A DNA stretch of 64,000 nucleotides, from positions 2,976,001 to 3,040,000 of the forward strand of contig CBDEUQ010000003.1 of the NCBI GenBank assembly GCA_965243325.1, read 5' to 3'. Position numbers and translations under genes: made by a program. Within the stretch, counting starts at the first letter, position 1, and every line of letters starts with the position of its first letter. Below, in pieces: positions 61,329-64,000 of the stretch. Origin of the DNA: JANQOH01 sp965243325. Lineage in GTDB: Bacteria > Pseudomonadota > Alphaproteobacteria > UBA7887. A model generated the notes under the pieces. It was given only the letters and a program-made list of their open reading frames with translations, searched no databases and was not told the DNA's origin.

Positions 61329-64000
61329 ATGACTTTCAGCATGCGCCACGCGACGTGGCGTCTTTTCGGCGTCTGCATCGCGACGGCGCTCGCCGCCCCC
61401 GCGGTTGCCGAGGACGACGGGGCAATGCCGCTGCCCGACATCGACGTGATCGGCGTATCGCCGCTGATGGGCGCCGGCACGCCGATCGACGAGGTTCCAT
61501 ACCGGGTGCAGGTCGCGGACCCCGAGGCACTTGCGACCGACGTGCGCAAGACCGTCTACGACTTCTTCGAGGAAGAATTCGCCGGCGCGTCCGCGGTCGA
61601 CCTCCAGAACAACCCCTATCAGCAGAACTTCAGCTACCGCGGCTTCGTCGCCGGGCCGCTGCTCGGCGAGAGTGTCGGCATCGCGGTCTTCCAGAACGGC
61701 GTGCGGGTCAACGAGCCGTTCGGCGACGTGGTCCAGTCGGACCTGTTCCCGGAGATGGCGATCGAGCGGCTCGAGCTCGGCAACGCGAACCCGGCGTTCG
61801 GCTTCAACGCGCTCGGCGGCGCGCTCGCCCTCAGGACGTACACGGGCAAGACGTTCCAGGGCGCCGAGGCGGTGCAGTCGGTCGGGATGTTCGGCCGTTC
61901 GCGCACGACTCTTCGCGTCGGCCGCGAGCAGGAGTCGGTCAACGCCTTCCTCGCCTTCCAGCACGACCGCGAGGACGGCTGGCGCGACGCCTCGCCGTCC
62001 ACCCTCAACCGCCTGTTCGCCGACGTCGGCAGCGAGAGCGAGCGCGGCTCGCTGCACCTCAACCTGTCGTTCGCCGACAACGACCTGATCGGCAACGGGT
62101 TGGCGCCGACGGAGCTGTCGGACGTGAGCTACACGGCGAACTTCACGACGCCCGACCAGACGCAGAACCGCAACTTCCTGCTGTCCGGCCAGGGCAACAT
62201 GTTCGTGAACGACCGGGTGTCGGTGCAGGGCAACCTCTACTGGCGGCGCCTCGACCGGCAGACGCTGAACGGCGACGAGATCGACGCCGAGAACTGCGAG
62301 ATCGACGACGACGATCTGGACGAGCTCGTGGACGCGCTCGGCGATGCCGGGCTACTCGGGGCCGGAGGCGCCGGCGCGAGCGGGTTCATCTGCGGCGGCG
62401 ACGATGACGACGACGACGAGGAAGGCGGCGAGCACGCGCACAACGGCGACGACGATGACGACGACGAAGAGGAAGAGCTCGCGGTCATCATCGACCAGGA
62501 CGGACACGCGCTTGCCAGCTTCGACACCGAAAGCGGCGTCTACGGCGCGATGAACACGAGCACGACCGAGACGTCGAGCTTCGGCGGCGGCTTGCAGGCA
62601 TCGATCGACACACAGTTCTCCGGCATGGCCAACCAGGTCGTCATCGGCGCCGGCGTCGACATCGGCCGAACCGAGTTCCACTCCGAATCCGAAGTCGGCA
62701 GTCTGCTCATCAGCCGGGCCGTCACCCGCGGCCCCGGTTCGAAGCGGCGATACAATGTCGGTCTTTTCGAAGTCGAGTTCGAGGACGACGATGACGACCA
62801 CGACCACGATGACGACGACAACGGCTACGTCGCCCGAGACGATGACGATGACGATGACGACCACCACCACGATCACGATGATGACGACGACCACAACGGG
62901 CACGCGGCCCACGACGATGACGACGACGACGATGACGGGGAGGAAGGCGTCGAGCACAGCGCCGTCGCGCCGGTCGCCCTGGTCGCCGAGAACCGCTATC
63001 TCCGCGCCTACCTGTCAGACAGCCTTCGCCTGAACGACAACCTGACGCTTACCGGTTCGCTCTCGGCGGACCATGCCGAGATCGTGCTGACCGACGAGTC
63101 GGTCGTCTTCGGAGAGCTCCAGACGTCGCTGAACGGGAGCCACAGCTTCTTCAGCCTCAACCCGGCGATCGGGGCGACGTACTCGGTTCCGGGGCTCGCT
63201 TCGCCGGTCACGCTGTACGGCGGCTTCCGCCAGAGCAGCCGGGCGCCGTCTCCGGCCGAGCTGTCGTGCGCCGACCCGGAAGATCCGTGCAACCTTCCCA
63301 ACGCCTTCGTCGCCGACCCGCCGCTCGACCAGGTCGTCGCGCACACGTTCGAGGCCGGAGCGCGCGGCACGGTGTCGGGCGCCGGGAACGGCCTCTTCAA
63401 TTCGCTGGACTGGAGCGTGAGCGCGTATCACGCGACGAACTCCGACGACATCATCTTCATCGGTGCCGGCGTCGGCGTGTCGAGCGGCTTTTTCGACAAC
63501 GTTGAGGAGACCCGGCGCCAGGGGCTCGACGTGAGCGTCCGCGGTCGCGGGGACTGGTTGGACTGGTACGTGAACTACGGCTACGTCGAGGCGACCTTCC
63601 AGTCGTCATTCGACGTTTTCGCCCAGAACCATCCGTACGCCGTCGGGAGCCACATTCCGGTCGAGCCGGGCGACAATATCCCCGGCATCCCGGCGCATAC
63701 GCTGGGCGTCGGAGTCGATTTCGAGCCGATGGACGGTCTGCGCATCGGCCCGAGCGTGGTCTACCGCTCGGGCGTCTACCTGCGCGGCGACGAGGGCAAC
63801 CTGCTCGATCAGACGGACGGCTATACGGTGGTCAACGTCGATGCGAGCTACCGGATCGGCAAGCGGTTCGAGGTTTTCGGCCGCGTCGAGAACCTGTTCG
63901 ACGACCAGTACGAGACATTCGGAGTGCTCGGCGAAACCGGCGACGAAGTGCCGATCACCGAGCTTCCGGGCGGAATCACCAACCCCCGCTTCATTTCCCC
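61329..64000 (+). CDS. TonB-dependent receptor with Asp/His-rich insertions, 3' end outside window
   Basis: Outer-membrane receptor, at least 890 residues, open to the window edge. Signal peptide to about residue 28, then a TonB-box-like MPLPDIDVIGVSPL, and a plug with DLQNNPYQQNFSYRGFVAGPLLGESVGIAVFQNGVRVNEPFGD and IERLELGNANPAFG. The barrel carries two low-complexity insertions: about residues 356-384 (GGDDDDDDEEGGEHAHNG...DDDDDDEEEE) and about 484-544 (repeated runs of D with HDHD and DDHHHDHDDDDDHNGHAAHD). The last strands include GRVENLFDDQYETFGVLGE. His/Asp-rich loops are known from zinc receptors such as ZnuD, so metal uptake is the leading hypothesis. GGGGAGGG precedes ATG 61329. Confidence 0.88.
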   Translation, partial: MTFSMRHATWRLFGVCIATALAAPAVAEDDGAMPLPDIDVIGVSPLMGAGTPIDEVPYRVQVADPEALATDVRKTVYDFFEEEFAGASAVDLQNNPYQQNFSYRGFVAGPLLGESVGIAVFQNGVRVNEPFGDVVQSDLFPEMAIERLELGNANPAFGFNALGGALALRTYTGKTFQGAEAVQSVGMFGRSRTTLRVGREQESVNAFLAFQHDREDGWRDASPSTLNRLFADVGSESERGSLHLNLSFADNDLIGNGLAPTELSDVSYTANFTTPDQTQNRNFLLSGQGNMFVNDRVSVQGNLYWRRLDRQTLNGDEIDAENCEIDDDDLDELVDALGDAGLLGAGGAGASGFICGGDDDDDDEEGGEHAHNGDDDDDDEEEELAVIIDQDGHALASFDTESGVYGAMNTSTTETSSFGGGLQASIDTQFSGMANQVVIGAGVDIGRTEFHSESEVGSLLISRAVTRGPGSKRRYNVGLFEVEFEDDDDDHDHDDDDNGYVARDDDDDDDDHHHDHDDDDDHNGHAAHDDDDDDDDGEEGVEHSAVAPVALVAENRYLRAYLSDSLRLNDNLTLTGSLSADHAEIVLTDESVVFGELQTSLNGSHSFFSLNPAIGATYSVPGLASPVTLYGGFRQSSRAPSPAELSCADPEDPCNLPNAFVADPPLDQVVAHTFEAGARGTVSGAGNGLFNSLDWSVSAYHATNSDDIIFIGAGVGVSSGFFDNVEETRRQGLDVSVRGRGDWLDWYVNYGYVEATFQSSFDVFAQNHPYAVGSHIPVEPGDNIPGIPAHTLGVGVDFEPMDGLRIGPSVVYRSGVYLRGDEGNLLDQTDGYTVVNVDASYRIGKRFEVFGRVENLFDDQYETFGVLGETGDEVPITELPGGITNPRFIS
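62396..62480 (+). repeat. GAC/GAT codon repeat encoding acidic insertion 1
   Basis: Runs of GAC/GAT codons with GAG/GAA, interrupted by GGCGGCGAGCACGCGCACAA. The mixture of synonymous codons shows it is not a pure microsatellite, so the encoded acidity appears to be under selection or an old expansion. Inside the TonB receptor gene. Confidence 0.85.
62779..62960 (+). repeat. GAC/GAT/CAC codon repeat encoding Asp/His insertion 2
   Basis: About 180 bases of Asp codons interspersed with CAC/CAT (His) codons in several blocks, separated by the short non-repetitive spacers NGYVAR and NGHAAH. The His codons sit in HDHD and HHHDHD clusters, suited to metal binding. Inside the TonB receptor gene. 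Confidence 0.88.

Noticed and set aside
62396..62960. CRISPR-like or minisatellite interpretation of the repeated GAC/GAT tracts
   Set aside because: The repeats are codon-phased inside an intact receptor frame, with no direct repeats separated by unique spacers.

Overview
The window is GC-rich, densely coded DNA that looks like the chromosome of an alphaproteobacterium, probably of the Rhodospirillales type. The pointers are a 5-aminolevulinate synthase (C4 haem route), two complete branched-chain (Liv-type) ABC transporter operons, one of them carrying a small DUF6867 membrane protein, abundant short-chain dehydrogenases, CoA-linked catabolism, frequent GTG/TTG starts and start/stop overlaps inside operons. 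The taxonomic statement is inference from gene content. I saw no rRNA, tRNA, CRISPR array or replication origin.

Layout. 1-4809: partial amidohydrolase, amidase and a TonB-dependent receptor. 4825-8525: a poorly coding accessory stretch holding decayed or small genes: an autotransporter beta-barrel remnant with an in-frame TAG, an orphan Phd/YefM-type antitoxin, and a two-gene cassette whose second gene is a frameshifted HEPN-type protein. 8526-14268: a LytTR regulator divergent from DUF2141 plus a carotenoid oxygenase, then a secreted cyclase-family protein, a DUF3299 protein, a small secreted protein, an ArsI/CadI-type VOC protein and a small lipoprotein. 14371-22266: fused 2-oxoacid dehydrogenase E1 alpha/beta, HpcH/HpaI aldolase, NAD synthetase, an unrecognised 506-residue His-rich protein and an exported TPR protein. 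An IS256-family element sits at about 22558-23834. 23911-32065: a catabolic/uptake operon (TauD dioxygenase, SDR, LivHMGF, acyl-CoA ligase, periplasmic binding protein). 32100-33805: coaBC and a nucleoside 2-deoxyribosyltransferase-like protein. An IS1634-family element (33856-35786, perfect 6-bp target duplication) is inserted exactly at the stop codon of the next gene. 35788-40100: carbohydrate-type ABC transporter, all on the minus strand. 40164-50148: acyl-CoA dehydrogenase, FAD-linked oxidase, Gfo/Idh/MocA oxidoreductase, Sua5, aminotransferase, UxaA-type dehydratase and a Liv binding protein. 50220-54281: second Liv operon. 54664-64000: hemA, an exported protein, a sugar-acid type catabolic group (SDR, hydroxyacid dehydrogenase, FAA hydrolase, SDR), a PepSY protein, an AT-rich regulatory gap and a TonB receptor that runs off the window.

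How the genes work together. Most of the window serves uptake and oxidation of small organic acids and sugars: three ABC importers feed dehydrogenases, a CoA ligase and an acyl-CoA dehydrogenase. Two outer-membrane receptors sit near the ends. The last one carries very unusual Asp/His-rich insertions and an upstream imperfect palindrome, suggesting a metal (possibly zinc) receptor.

Most notable observations: (i) the Asp/His-rich receptor loops; (ii) the HEPN cassette with a homopolymer frameshift; (iii) an oxidoreductase gene sandwiched between intact sua5 and a duplicated sua5 3' fragment; (iv) two insertion sequences with visible target duplications, one of which regenerates the stop codon it hit.
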